64,000 nucleotides of DNA from Flavobacteriales bacterium (lineage in GTDB: Bacteria; Bacteroidota; Bacteroidia; Flavobacteriales_F; PHOS-HE28). Every line of letters starts with the position of its first letter. Position 1 is the first letter of the stretch. Shown one piece after another: positions 18,270 to 27,457 of this stretch. The position numbers and the translations under genes are program-made. Where the stretch lies: contig JADJTW010000031.1 in the NCBI GenBank assembly GCA_016710965.1, forward strand, positions 310,001 to 374,000, given 5' to 3'. The notes under the pieces were generated by a model. The model had not been told where the DNA came from. It was given only the letters and a program-made list of their open reading frames with translations, and did no database searches.

Positions 18270-20339
18270 TCAGTAATGCACCACCATGCGTTCGGTGAGG
18301 ACGGCCTCTCCATTGGTGGCCGACACGATATACATGCCCACGCCCAAGGCGATCGGTCGCACAGCGAAGCCAGCGCTTCCCTCGGCTACTGTCGTGCGTG
18401 ATGCATGCACTTGCCTTCCGGCGAGGTCATGGATCTCCACTTCCCAATTTCCGTGCGCCGAACCGACAGGTAGTCGCAGCATGAACTCATTGCCTTGGTT
18501 CGGATTGGGGGTGAGCACCAGGCGGTCGTCGGGATCCTCGGCATCCTCGGCCGACATCCGTAGCTCGGCGCCGCCAAGGATGGTGAGCGTGCATACATCG
18601 CCCCATGGATCACTCCATGCCGGTGCGATGAAGTCCGTACACCACGTGGCCCCATTGTCGAAGCTCGCGCGCACATCCACATCGTAGGTACCCGGTAGAA
18701 GCAGATTCGCAGCCCCCGACAGTTGAATGAAGTACTGGCCGGTGGCGCTGGTGCGTACCAACTCGAAGGCACCACCATCTCGCCTGAAGCGGAACTGATA
18801 GCGATTGGCATTCTGTGAAGCACCGCTGATCGGGTTGATGCGTGTGACCGGACGCGCATGCACATAATTCCCACTGCCCCATGCGCGGCTCGCTCCGCAA
18901 CTGTACTGCGCATTGCCCGGCAAGTCGAGGAGCTTGGTGAGCGGGCACTGCGCCCGTTGGGGGTCCAGCTTCATCCGGCAGGTCGGCCCCCACTCTGCAT
19001 AGGCCCCGTTCACTCGTGAGCGCACGCGCATGTTGTACAGCACCGTCTCTTGCAGTTGGTTGCCCACCCAACCATTGATCCTGAAGTAGCACGCTCGTGT
19101 GGCGCTGGCGGCAAGGCCGTTGGCGGTGGTGTGGCTTTGGAAGCGCTTGAAGCTGTACCCGCCGTTGGGGTCGAAGAACCAGATCTGGTAGCCGCTGTTG
19201 GCATTGTTCACGCCGTACTGGTTGGTTACCACAGCGTTCGGGTTCGCCACTATGTACTCATTGCCGCGCCAATCGAGCTTATTGCAACTGGTGCCTATGA
19301 AACGGTCCGTGCCAAGCGGAAGGCAGAACCCTTCGTTGTTGCCGATGGCGCTGGAGCCACCGCTCACGAAGTTCCCTCTGTCGTCAATGATCGCCTGGCC
19401 CCCACTGGTCCGAAGCATGTATCCCCCGCTTGCAATGCCATCCCCACCGCTGTCGTACACACGCAGTCGATAACAGCCATCAGGCAGGCAGCATGGTTCG
19501 ATCAAGGTCTGGGCGATATCGGCATACGGCCCGCCCGTGCATACAACGGCTCCTGTTCCTTCCCTCACGATCTCCCACCAGTTCTCGCTGCCAAGCGCAT
19601 CGGTGGTCACCTCGTATTCCAAGGCGTTCGCGCACGGGGCGCCCGTTCCGGTGGTGAGTCCTTTGCTATAGAGCGATGAGAGGTCGCCTGCATTGATGAG
19701 CGTGTTGCCATTGCGCTTCACCTTCACCGATGATCCGGTCACGCTCCGCAGCGCGTCCTCGGCGTAGAAGGTGTAGCAGCCGTTCGACGGGAGATCGATG
19801 CTCTCCGTCACAACGCTGTTCTCATCCTCGTAGGGGCCACCGCCTGCCACCACCTGGTTCAGGTCATTCTTCACGGACCAGGTGACCGAACCGGGATCAG
19901 CGCCCAAGGCGATCTCCACCTCCATGTCGCCACCGATCGCCGCTGCCGGAGCCTGGTCCAGCTCGATGCCCAGGATGTTCCCGTCGCTGTCCTCGTCAGG
20001 CACCGTATTCACGCTGATGATGCGGAACTCCAGTTCGTCACTGGGAAGCACGACGCCGATCGGAGGAAGTGCGGGTTGGCGCGTTTCGCCAGTTACGGCA
20101 GGGATGGCCAATTGCCAGTTGAATGAGCTCACGAAGAGGCCGTTCTTCCAGGTTTCAACGACACAACCGCCCATCGATGCGCTCCCCTCATTGCGGATCT
20201 TCAGGATGGGCGTGGTGCCACCCTCGCACGGGTACTTCTGGCCCACGTAGTCCAGGATGCGCGCATCGTAGGTCGTTTGAGCGAGGCACATCGGCACCAC
20301 GATGATGGCCGTCAGGAGAAGGAGGATGTTGCGCCGCAT
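18270..20339 (-). CDS. T9SS-sorted secreted protein with duplicated beta-domain
   Basis: A 689-residue exported protein: signal peptide (ending VVPMCLAQ), an N-terminal Ig-like region, two related domains (about 140-225 and 235-325, each with GGPY followed by a NGCY or DGCY motif; the second has VYDSGGDGIASGGY), a central region with NANRYQFRFRR, and a C-terminal type A sorting domain (about 605-689) starting LTPNPNQGNEF, then DLAGRQV and GMYIVSATNG. The sorting domain predicts export by T9SS and attachment to, or release from, the surface. No catalytic motif is apparent. A good promoter lies 26 bases upstream. Confidence 0.88.
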   Translation of the reverse strand: MRRNILLLLTAIIVVPMCLAQTTYDARILDYVGQKYPCEGGTTPILKIRNEGSASMGGCVVETWKNGLFVSSFNWQLAIPAVTGETRQPALPPIGVVLPSDELEFRIISVNTVPDEDSDGNILGIELDQAPAAAIGGDMEVEIALGADPGSVTWSVKNDLNQVVAGGGPYEDENSVVTESIDLPSNGCYTFYAEDALRSVTGSSVKVKRNGNTLINAGDLSSLYSKGLTTGTGAPCANALEYEVTTDALGSENWWEIVREGTGAVVCTGGPYADIAQTLIEPCCLPDGCYRLRVYDSGGDGIASGGYMLRTSGGQAIIDDRGNFVSGGSSAIGNNEGFCLPLGTDRFIGTSCNKLDWRGNEYIVANPNAVVTNQYGVNNANSGYQIWFFDPNGGYSFKRFQSHTTANGLAASATRACYFRINGWVGNQLQETVLYNMRVRSRVNGAYAEWGPTCRMKLDPQRAQCPLTKLLDLPGNAQYSCGASRAWGSGNYVHARPVTRINPISGASQNANRYQFRFRRDGGAFELVRTSATGQYFIQLSGAANLLLPGTYDVDVRASFDNGATWCTDFIAPAWSDPWGDVCTLTILGGAELRMSAEDAEDPDDRLVLTPNPNQGNEFMLRLPVGSAHGNWEVEIHDLAGRQVHASRTTVAEGSAGFAVRPIALGVGMYIVSATNGEAVLTERMVVHY

Positions 20340-20364
20340 GGGTGAAGGGCTTTGGTCGTTCGAT

Positions 20365-20392
20365 CAAATATACCCGGCTCCCAGCGATCAAC
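20365..20392 (-). promoter_or_regulatory. Promoter for the T9SS cargo gene
   Basis: On the minus strand GTTG (20392-20389), a 16-base spacer and a perfect TATATTTG -7 box (20372-20365) lie 25 bases upstream of the ATG at 20339. The spacer is slightly short against the usual 19. Confidence 0.6.
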
Positions 20393-20396
20393 ACAC

Positions 20397-20412
20397 CATA
20401 ACCTTGGTTATG
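20397..20412 (-). terminator. Small palindrome after the thiamine TonB receptor gene
   Basis: CATAACC and GGTTATG are separated by two bases, forming a perfect 7-base stem 9 bases beyond the receptor stop codon and just upstream of the next promoter. It may act as a weak terminator or a protein-binding site. Confidence 0.4.
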
Positions 20413-20420
20413 CCCTGGGC

Positions 20421-22805
20421 TCAGAGGCGCACCGTCACTCCGCCCAACACGTTGAGCGGCGCTTGAGGGTAAAGCCCGACCATCTGTTGCCTGCGTCCTT
20501 CGTACACATAGCTGTACACCCAACCGTTGCTCTCGTAGAGCTCGCTGAAGAGATTGCGCACCGTGAGGTTGAGGTCGATGCTGCGTGTACCCTTCAACCC
20601 CAACAGGGTGACATTGGCCCGCAGGTCGCTCACCACGTACGCATCGAGCATGCGGTCGGTGCTGGCGGTATTGTCCAGGTATTGCCCGCTCACGTATTTG
20701 GTCACTAACGTGAGGTCCGCGTGGCCATGATCGTCCTTGTTCCACATCCGGAAACCCAGTTCGCTGCTGGCGATCATGCTCGGTGAGAATGACAGATCGT
20801 TCTCGCCATAGGCGGTTTGCAACTGTCCGCCACTATCCCAGTCGTCCACGAACTCCAACAGGTTCTGCACCTTGTTCCGACTGATCGTGGCATTGGTGCG
20901 CCACGACAACCAGCCAGCGACCTGCACGGAACCCATGAGTTCCAGGCCAGCACGGTAACTGCTTTTCACATTGGTACGAAGCGCCGCGCCCACATCGTTC
21001 AACTCACCGGTGAGCACGAGCTGGTCGGTGTAGTCCATGTAGTAGCCGTTCACGCCGGCGCTCCATTTCCCCGATCGCTTCTCGTAGCCCAGCTCATAGT
21101 CGACCAGTTGCTCACTACGCGGGCGGCTCTCCGGCGTGGTCTCCTGGAGGTCCTCACGATTCGGCTCCCGATTGCCCACGGCCACCGAAGCATATGCCTT
21201 TGCACCATCGCGCAAGCGATAGAGCATGCCCGCCTTCGGATTGAAGAACGCGTAGCGCATGGTCTGCAGAGCGCTGGCGAAGTCGCTGTTGTAGCCGAGA
21301 TAGGTGTGCTCTACATGGCGGAATTGCACGTCGCCGAAGACGTCGATACGGTCATTCACGGCATAGGTCAGCTTCGCGAATGCATTGGCATCGGTCTTTG
21401 TCGCATCCTCATCGTAGTAGCGATCGCGCAGGTCCGTGCTGCCGGCGTACCGCGCCCAGATCACCTCTCCGAAATGCGCTCCTGCGTACTTGCTGTAGCT
21501 GCCGCCGAGCACCAGTCGATGCCGGCCCATCTTCACCTCGGCGCTCAAATTGGCACCGGTGAGCGCATTGTCCAGCCAACGGCGGCGGATGATGTCAGTG
21601 CTGAAGATGGTGTCGTCGTTGATCACCGCAGGTGCAATGCCATAGGTTGCGAGGTCGTCATTGCCACGGAATTGCTCGAAGTAGCCGGCACCGAGCACGC
21701 GGAAGAGCGTGAGGTTGAGGTTAGCGTTCTCCGAAAGCTTCTGGTCGAAGAGCAACTGATAGTGCGCCTGGTCGTAGTCGTCCACCTCGTTCTCGTAGGT
21801 GTATGGATTGAAGGTGCGGTTGGTGTCGATCACCTCGCGCGGCACGCCACCCCAGGCTTGGTAGGTGATCTCCTTCCCGCGGAAGGTGATGAAACGCAGC
21901 GACCGCTTCGCTCCTATCCAGGCGCCTTGCAGGAAATAGCTCTTGAGGTCCGCCGATGCACGATCGACGTAGCCATCGCTTGTGATCGAGGAAAGTCGAA
22001 CATCGAAACTGAAGCGATCCTTGATCAGTCCGGTTCCCGCGCTCGCCGAATAGCGCTTCGTGTTGTAGGACCCTCCGCTCACGCTCACCAAGGCCCAGGG
22101 CTCGCGCTTCACAGCCGTGGTGCGCACGTTCACGCTGGCACCGAAGGCGGCCGGCCCGTTGGTACTGGTGCCCACGCCACGTTGTACTTCGATGTCCTCT
22201 GCGCTGGTGACCAGGTCGGGCATGTTCACCAGAAAGGCGCCCTGGCTCTCGGGGTCGTTGAAGGGCACGCCGTTCACCGTGATGTTCGTGCGCGTGCCAT
22301 CGGTGCCGCGGATGCGCATGTAGGTGTAGCCGATGCCCGTGCCCCCATCGCTCGTGGAAACGACGCTGGGCTGCTGGTCCAGCACGTACGGGAGGTCGAC
22401 ACCGGTATTGATGAGGTCGATCCGCTCACCCGTAACGATGCTCTTGGCGAACGGCGGGCGATCGCCCGCGCGCAAGGCGCTCACCTCAACACCGCCGATG
22501 ACGAAGGCACGCGGCTGCAACCGGAATCGATAGGCATTGCCATGCGCTACCAGGATCGCCGAATCCAAAGGCAGGTAGCCGAGATAAGTGACGCGCACAT
22601 GCTGCGATCCATCAGGAACGCCCACTAGAGTGAATCGACCGTGCGCGTCAGTCGCATCGCCGATGCTGTTCACCTCGCCTACGATCACATGAGCACCGGC
22701 GAGCGGTGCATCGCCGTCGCCGAGCACAACGCCCGTGATCGTGGATTGCGCGCCTGCGAAGAGCGGGGCGACGGTTGCCGCCAGTACGATGATGCACTTC
22801 TTCAT
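20421..22805 (-). CDS. TonB-dependent receptor under TPP riboswitch (probable thiamine receptor)
   Basis: A 794-residue outer-membrane receptor: signal peptide (LAATVAPLFAGAQ), carboxypeptidase-regulatory-like domain (about 22-105, TGVVLGDGDAPLAGAHVIVG), plug (about 115-225, RIRGTDGTRTNITVNGVPFND) and a beta barrel ending VLGGVTVRL. ATG 22805 is fixed by the signal peptide and by a GGAGG ribosome-binding site five bases upstream; the frame is open to 22832 but that part lies in the leader. The leader carries a TPP aptamer, so expression should fall when thiamine diphosphate is abundant. Thiamine or a derivative is therefore the probable substrate, as for OMP receptors of the Bacteroidota thiamine regulon. 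Confidence 0.92.
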   Translation of the reverse strand: MKKCIIVLAATVAPLFAGAQSTITGVVLGDGDAPLAGAHVIVGEVNSIGDATDAHGRFTLVGVPDGSQHVRVTYLGYLPLDSAILVAHGNAYRFRLQPRAFVIGGVEVSALRAGDRPPFAKSIVTGERIDLINTGVDLPYVLDQQPSVVSTSDGGTGIGYTYMRIRGTDGTRTNITVNGVPFNDPESQGAFLVNMPDLVTSAEDIEVQRGVGTSTNGPAAFGASVNVRTTAVKREPWALVSVSGGSYNTKRYSASAGTGLIKDRFSFDVRLSSITSDGYVDRASADLKSYFLQGAWIGAKRSLRFITFRGKEITYQAWGGVPREVIDTNRTFNPYTYENEVDDYDQAHYQLLFDQKLSENANLNLTLFRVLGAGYFEQFRGNDDLATYGIAPAVINDDTIFSTDIIRRRWLDNALTGANLSAEVKMGRHRLVLGGSYSKYAGAHFGEVIWARYAGSTDLRDRYYDEDATKTDANAFAKLTYAVNDRIDVFGDVQFRHVEHTYLGYNSDFASALQTMRYAFFNPKAGMLYRLRDGAKAYASVAVGNREPNREDLQETTPESRPRSEQLVDYELGYEKRSGKWSAGVNGYYMDYTDQLVLTGELNDVGAALRTNVKSSYRAGLELMGSVQVAGWLSWRTNATISRNKVQNLLEFVDDWDSGGQLQTAYGENDLSFSPSMIASSELGFRMWNKDDHGHADLTLVTKYVSGQYLDNTASTDRMLDAYVVSDLRANVTLLGLKGTRSIDLNLTVRNLFSELYESNGWVYSYVYEGRRQQMVGLYPQAPLNVLGGVTVRL

Positions 22806-22808
22806 GGT

Positions 22809-22837
22809 CCTCCGTGTTCGATGGCCTTGCACGGAGG
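22809..22837 (-). promoter_or_regulatory. Shine-Dalgarno-sequestering hairpin of the riboswitch
   Basis: In the mRNA, CCTCCGTG (22837-22830) can pair perfectly with CACGGAGG (22816-22809) across a 13-base loop. The 3' arm contains the GGAGG ribosome-binding site of the receptor ATG at 22805. This is a plausible expression platform that blocks translation. A second palindrome, GCTCCGATCGGAGC (22852-22839), sits between it and the aptamer. Confidence 0.7.
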
Positions 22838-22855
22838 CGCTCCGATCGGAGCAGG

Positions 22856-22930
22856 TTCCCTTCGCAGCATTACCTGCGCAGGTTCTACGGGTATGATCTC
22901 AGCTCGCCGAAGCGGCACCCCGATGCAAGA
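22856..22930 (-). ncRNA. TPP riboswitch (THI box) aptamer
   Basis: Read on the minus strand, the leader shows the conserved elements of the thiamine diphosphate aptamer in order: CATCGGGGTGCC, a short GC hairpin (GCTTCGGCGAGC), CTGAGATCATACCCGT, GAACCTG, a second arm with GCAGGTAATGCTGCG, and GAAGGGAAC. These are the diagnostic CUGAGA...ACCC and GAACCUG...GUAAUGC...GAAGGGA blocks. It lies between the ATPase stop (22974) and the TonB receptor ATG (22805). Confidence 0.95.
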
Positions 22931-22935
22931 CGGGG

Positions 22936-22943
22936 CGAAGCTA
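22936..22943 (-). promoter_or_regulatory. Candidate -7 box for the riboswitch transcript
   Basis: TAGCTTCG on the minus strand ends six bases before the 5' end of the TPP aptamer, so a start near 22929 would transcribe the aptamer almost from its first base. No clear -33 element is visible 19 bases upstream. Confidence 0.4.
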
Positions 22944-22973
22944 TGCCAAGCGTAGAAGAGTTGATTGCATCGA

Positions 22974-23501
22974 TCAGCTACTGCGTTGCCGCAACAGCCC
23001 AGCGATGGCCTTCGACGCTTGGGCCAAGCGCTTCTCGCGCGAGCCTTCCATGATCACGTACGGCTTCTCCAACCACTTCAGCATGCCCTCGTACACCGCG
23101 AAGAGGCGATCCCGGTCGTGCGGATTCTCGCGCAATGGATCAGGCTCCCATGGCATATCGGGCTTGCACAAGAGCCACAGGTCGTATTGGCGCGCTTCGC
23201 TTTGCCTGAGGATCCACGGATGGCAGCGGCCGAATTTCTCCTCGCTCCAGATCCGTATGGTCATCAAGTCGGTGTCGCATACCAGCACGCCCTTGCTGAA
23301 TTCGCTGGTGAGCATGTCTTCGTTCGCTGCCTGCGCCTTGGCGATCTCCAGCAGGTCGGCCTCCACGTATGGACGGTCGAGCTCGCCGAGGAATTCACGT
23401 GCCGCCTCGGATACCATCCACGCGTGTCGCTCCAGCATGAGCGCTTCGCACAGCGTGGTCTTCCCGCTGCTCTCCGGTCCTACAATGGCGATCTTCAGCA
23501 T
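22974..23501 (-). CDS. NadR-like P-loop ATPase/kinase
   Basis: A 175-residue protein beginning with a Walker A loop (VGPESSGKTTL, residues 7-17) and containing SEAAREFLGEL, VCDTDLMTI and an arginine-rich C-terminus. It resembles the C-terminal ribosylnicotinamide-kinase domain of NadR and the small AAA-type ATPases found with PnuC transporters in Bacteroidota. It could phosphorylate an imported vitamin and so trap it. It lies immediately upstream of the TPP riboswitch but outside its control, with its own TACTTTCG -7 box at 23515-23522. A PnuC-type gene is 2.7 kb away. The substrate (nicotinamide riboside or thiamine) cannot be decided. Confidence 0.75.
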   Translation of the reverse strand: MLKIAIVGPESSGKTTLCEALMLERHAWMVSEAAREFLGELDRPYVEADLLEIAKAQAANEDMLTSEFSKGVLVCDTDLMTIRIWSEEKFGRCHPWILRQSEARQYDLWLLCKPDMPWEPDPLRENPHDRDRLFAVYEGMLKWLEKPYVIMEGSREKRLAQASKAIAGLLRQRSS

Positions 23502-23609
23502 GCTCCGTTCCCGCCGAAAGTAACTTTCGGTCACCTCGCAGGCAGCGCATTGCTCCATCGCGGGCGTCCTTGGTGCGATGAAGACCGGCACGAACGAATA
23601 AACACGACC

Positions 23610-25441
23610 ATGAGAACCACGTTACTCCTTGCCCTGATCAGTTGCGCCACACGCGCGCTGGCCGTTCTCCCACCGACCAGCAATGCCACGCTTGCCGATC
23701 ACCTGCGCGAAGTGAACGTGCAATGGGCGAGCAGGATCCCGACCCCAGCGATGCGCGGCAGACCGTTTCGTACAACGTTGATGCGGAAAGGATCGCGATG
23801 CACCTGCACATGGTGAGCGACAGGCTGGCGCATCGGCATGCCGAAGGGCTTTCTGCCAGGCAGCTTGAGGCACGCCTTTCTCTGCTGAGCCGTCTGCATG
23901 CTTACGCCGATGGCGGGATCTTCCCGCAGAATCATGTGCTGCCCTATCGCAACCCCGTCTTCATCGATCCGAAGGGCACTGCCTGCGCTGTGGGCTGGTT
24001 GATGATCGAGAGCGGCCATCGCGATCTGGCCGAAGGGATCAGCCATGAGATGAACCTGGCGTACGTGCTCGACATGCCTGGCACGCCCTTGTGGCCCGAG
24101 ATCGCAACGTGGGCAACTGTGCATGGCTTCACCGCCGACGAGCTGGCATGGATACAACCGGCCTATGCGCCCAACTACGATTGGCTGCCATTGGGCGGAG
24201 GAACGAATGGCACGGTGACCGTGGCCCGATCACTCGCCAATGGCAATGTCCTCCTTGGCGGCGACTTCACGCAGGCAGGCACGACCTCGGCAGAAAAGGT
24301 GGCCATTTGGAACGGGAGCACATTCAGCGCGCTCGGCGCAGGGCTTCAAGGAACCATCAACTGCGCGGTTGAATTCAATGGCGAGCTATACGTGGGAGGC
24401 GCGCAGCTCAATGGCTGGAGCGATCTGGCGAAGTGGAATGGAAGCGCATGGATCTTCACCACAGTCTTCGACGGCAAGTACCCTTGGATCAGCGCCCTGC
24501 ACGTGCATAACGGCGAGTTGTACGCTGCGGGTGCCATGAGCGGCTTCGCGGGCACCACGGACTTCGTGCAGAAGTTGACCGGCGCGACCTGGTCGCAGGT
24601 GGGCAGTGCGTTCAACTCACCGGTGTATGCGCTGGCCTCGCACAACGGATCTCTCATCGCGGGTGGAGCGTTCACGGGGATCATCTCCCCCGCACTGCCA
24701 CCACCGGTCATGCACGTAGCAGAGCTTGAGGGAAATGAATGGGGACAGCACGCCGATGGCCTCGACGCCAACGTGCGCACCCTGCTCGATGTGAACGGTA
24801 CGCTCTACGCTGGCGGCGACCTGTACGCGAACATCGTTCCGACCTTCGGCCTTGCCCGGATCGCACAAGGCGCAGGCGCTTGGGAAGCTCTCCTGCCGAA
24901 CCATCCGACCTATATGACACCTGGTGCCGGCCCCACATGGATCGGCTGTATCACCGCGCACAACGACGAGATCTATTTCGGTGGCGAATTCTACATCGCG
25001 CAGATGGTGGGGAGCTACGGTAACAACCTCGCGCGTTTCTATGGCGTGGCTGATGCGGTTGCCCCGATGATCATTGTGGAAGCAACGGTGAACGCCCTGG
25101 CCGTTGCCGGCGATCAGCTCATCGCCGGTGGTGCCTTCGAAGCCGCTTACCCGCATGCCATCACGCTCGATATCAGCACGGGGATCGGCACGCATGACCG
25201 TACGCGAGCCACCATGGCACCGAACCCTGCGACGGACAGGATCACGATCACCTCCGCAGAGAGCGATCTGCTCAACGGTAGCATCACCATAACCGACCTA
25301 GGCGGCCGCACGGTGATAGCCCCTGTGGCACGCGGCACGAATTCGATCACCTTGGACATCGGGGAGCTACCCGCTGGCTCATATTGGATCCGCCTGCAGG
25401 GTCGTTCTGGCAACAGCGTCATGCCCTTCGTGAAGCAGTAG
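23610..25441 (+). pseudogene. T9SS-sorted beta-propeller-like protein, frameshifted near its N-terminus
   Basis: The signal peptide (ATG 23610, MRTTLLLALISCATRALAV) and the following NATLADHLREVNVQW are in one frame. The rest, from EQDPDPSDARQTVSYN onwards to the stop at 25441, is in another. Restoring one base in or near the GGG run at 23725-23727 joins them into about 610 residues. The long frame contains propeller-like repeats (GNVLLGGDFTQAG, LYVGGAQLNGW, SLIAGGAFTG, LYAGGDLYAN) and a C-terminal T9SS type A domain (MAPNPATDRITI, GGRTVIAP, GSYWIRL). Either the gene is recently broken or the base is a consensus error. Without correction, an ATG at 23723 gives a protein lacking a signal peptide. 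Confidence 0.8.
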
Positions 25442-25525
25442 ATGCACGATCGACAGGTGCGGGGCTGTTGCGATCGCAGCAGCCCCGCACCTTTTCAGGT
25501 CTCGCGTGTTCCTTTGCCACAACGC

Positions 25526-26239
25526 ATGGAACGCTGGTACTACCTCGGGCTCGATCTCCTGAGCATCGCCTTCCCGCTGGCCGCCAGCTTCGAGCCACGC
25601 ATAGCGTACCATCGCAAGTGGCCGGGGCTCTTCACGGGCATCGGCGTGATGATGGTCGTCTTCATCCTCTGGGACATCATCTTCACGGTGAATGGCGTGT
25701 GGGGCTTCAGCCCGCGCTACACATTGGGCATCGGCATATTCGGGCTGCCGTTGGAAGAGTGGCTCTTCTTCATCGCCGTTCCGTATTCGTGCGTGTACCT
25801 GTATGAGGTGATGCGCTACACGATCCGCCGGGATGTGCTGGGGCAGATCGCACGACCCGTGAGCATTGTCCTGATCATCACCCTCACTGTCGTCGCGATC
25901 GCATATTTCGATCGCATCTACACCGCAGTCACCTTTCTATGCACTGCGGCGCTGCTTGCCGTGCATGTGTTCCTGTTGAAGAGCCTTTACCTCGGCCGCT
26001 TCTTCCTCGGCTATGCGATCAGCCTTGCGCCCTTCTTCCTCGTCAACGGCATCCTCACGGGCTGGTTGTTGCCCGAACCGATCGTGTGGTACAACGATGC
26101 GGAGAACCTCGGCATCCGGATCAACACGATCCCGCTGGAGGACAGCGTGTACCTGCTCTTCTTCCTTTTGCTGACGATCACATTTTACGAGCGGGGACTG
26201 AAGCGCGATCATGACGGCCGTTCGCGGAATACAGCGTGA
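25526..26239 (+). CDS. Lycopene cyclase, CrtYcd-type fused membrane protein
   Basis: A 237-residue polytopic protein made of two related three-helix halves of the CrtYc/CrtYd heterodimeric lycopene cyclase family. The paired catalytic-region motifs PLEEWLFF (first half) and PLEDSVYLL (second half) are both present. It should cyclise the ends of lycopene to beta-ionone rings in carotenoid synthesis. ATG 25526 matches the family start (MERWYYLGLDLLS). No other carotenoid gene is adjacent. It converges on pnuC, with the stop codons abutting. Confidence 0.92.
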   Translation: MERWYYLGLDLLSIAFPLAASFEPRIAYHRKWPGLFTGIGVMMVVFILWDIIFTVNGVWGFSPRYTLGIGIFGLPLEEWLFFIAVPYSCVYLYEVMRYTIRRDVLGQIARPVSIVLIITLTVVAIAYFDRIYTAVTFLCTAALLAVHVFLLKSLYLGRFFLGYAISLAPFFLVNGILTGWLLPEPIVWYNDAENLGIRINTIPLEDSVYLLFFLLLTITFYERGLKRDHDGRSRNTA

Positions 26240-26821
26240 TCACGCCCTCTGCTGCCGCATCTTCTTCCTCCAGCGAACAAGCCCGACCACCGCCAGCCCA
26301 ACATAAACCATGTTGAGCAGCGCATAACCATCATAACCGATCAGGTGATTGTACCACACGGCAACCACATCGCCAATGGTCCAGTAGAGCCAGTTCTCCA
26401 ACGCCTTCTCGCTCATCATCCATGTAGCCACCATGGCGAAAGCCGTGATGAACGCTTCCATGCCGTGGAACTTCCCTGGCACTTGGAACAGATGCATGAG
26501 ATAGGCAAGCAGCAGGGTGCCGAGCGCGCCGATGCTCAGCATCACTACGTGCTTGCGCCAGCTGTAGCGCACGATGGGCCGCTCTGCACTGTCGCTTCCC
26601 CAGCTCCACCAGCCATAGGCGCCCATGGCCGCATAGAATGCATTGAGAGCGGCCATGAGCCAGGCATCCTGTGCCAGGTAGAGCAGGACCCCGAAGATGG
26701 CCGCGACGAAGCCGAGCAACCAACCGGCCCTTCGCTCCACTGCGATAAGGATGGTGAAACCGATGTTGAGCACCACGGCGCTCCATTCCAGCACGCGGGC
26801 CGCTTCTTCCGTCAAGGTCAC
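26240..26821 (-). CDS. PnuC/PnuT-family vitamin transporter
   Basis: A 193-residue membrane protein with seven hydrophobic segments and the family signatures AYGWWSWG (about 68-75) and WTIGDVVAVWYNHLIGYDGY near the end. PnuC proteins import nicotinamide riboside by facilitated diffusion coupled to intracellular phosphorylation; close relatives (PnuT) carry thiamine. The W-x-x-W form of the substrate motif leans toward the nicotinamide riboside class, but the nearby thiamine-controlled receptor and NadR-like ATPase leave thiamine possible. No riboswitch is seen upstream. GTG 26821 is the start; it follows the LRR gene by 36 bases. Confidence 0.85.
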   Translation of the reverse strand: MTLTEEAARVLEWSAVVLNIGFTILIAVERRAGWLLGFVAAIFGVLLYLAQDAWLMAALNAFYAAMGAYGWWSWGSDSAERPIVRYSWRKHVVMLSIGALGTLLLAYLMHLFQVPGKFHGMEAFITAFAMVATWMMSEKALENWLYWTIGDVVAVWYNHLIGYDGYALLNMVYVGLAVVGLVRWRKKMRQQRA

Positions 26822-26857
26822 GCAGCGAAGGTGGCGAATCGCGAAGGTCCAGGCCGA

Positions 26858-27457
26858 TCAGGGCTGCACCCCGCAGTTGCAGGGAGCGGAGAAGAAGATC
26901 TTGGCTTGCGGGAAGAGGTCCTGGATGCGCTCCATTTCGGGGGCCTCGAACATGATGTTGCGCAAGTCGAGGAAACGTAATGCCTCCATGCCTGCGATCT
27001 CGTTCGGGAAATCGACCAAGTCGTTGTCCCAAAGATCGAGCGAGACCATGGCTTTGAGACCGCCCATGCACTTGGGCAGACCTTCCAGGGCATTGCGGCT
27101 GAGGTCGAGGCGCTTGAGATGCGTGAGCTTGCATAGTTGCTCCGGGAAGGCCGTGAGCTTGTTGCGAGATGCACGGAACTCTTGCAGGTAACCAAGCTGG
27201 CCGATCCAATCCGGCAGCGACTTGATCTTGTTCTGGCTCAAGTCGAGCGCGTTGAGGTTCTTGAACACGCGCAGGTCCGGGAGCTCCTTCAGTTTCTTGC
27301 CGCTGAGGTCGAGGCGGTAGACATTGTCGGGCTGCGCCAATGCGCGCTCCATGCTTCGGAAGGTGCGCACAGAATCGAGCGCAACAGCGTCGAGCAGTTG
27401 TGCATGCAATGCGCCTGCGAGGAGCAGGCCTGCGAAGAGGTGCGCGATGCGTTTCAT
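26858..27457 (-). CDS. Secreted leucine-rich-repeat protein
   Basis: A 199-residue protein with a signal peptide (ending GALHAQ) and about five leucine-rich repeats of 22-23 residues between residues 45 and 165 (e.g. LNALDLSQNKIKSLPDWIGQL, shown here in part as LDLSQNKIKSLP). The last repeat runs into a Cys-containing tail (SAPCNCGVQP). LRR proteins of this kind act in binding; the partner is unknown. Its ATG overlaps the ribF stop by four bases, so it is probably co-translated with ribF. Confidence 0.85.
   Translation of the reverse strand: MKRIAHLFAGLLLAGALHAQLLDAVALDSVRTFRSMERALAQPDNVYRLDLSGKKLKELPDLRVFKNLNALDLSQNKIKSLPDWIGQLGYLQEFRASRNKLTAFPEQLCKLTHLKRLDLSRNALEGLPKCMGGLKAMVSLDLWDNDLVDFPNEIAGMEALRFLDLRNIMFEAPEMERIQDLFPQAKIFFSAPCNCGVQP

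Noticed and set aside
20817..22628. A 603-codon plus-strand frame opposite the thiamine TonB receptor
   Set aside because: The minus strand carries a full receptor with riboswitch and ribosome-binding site; the plus frame is a shadow.
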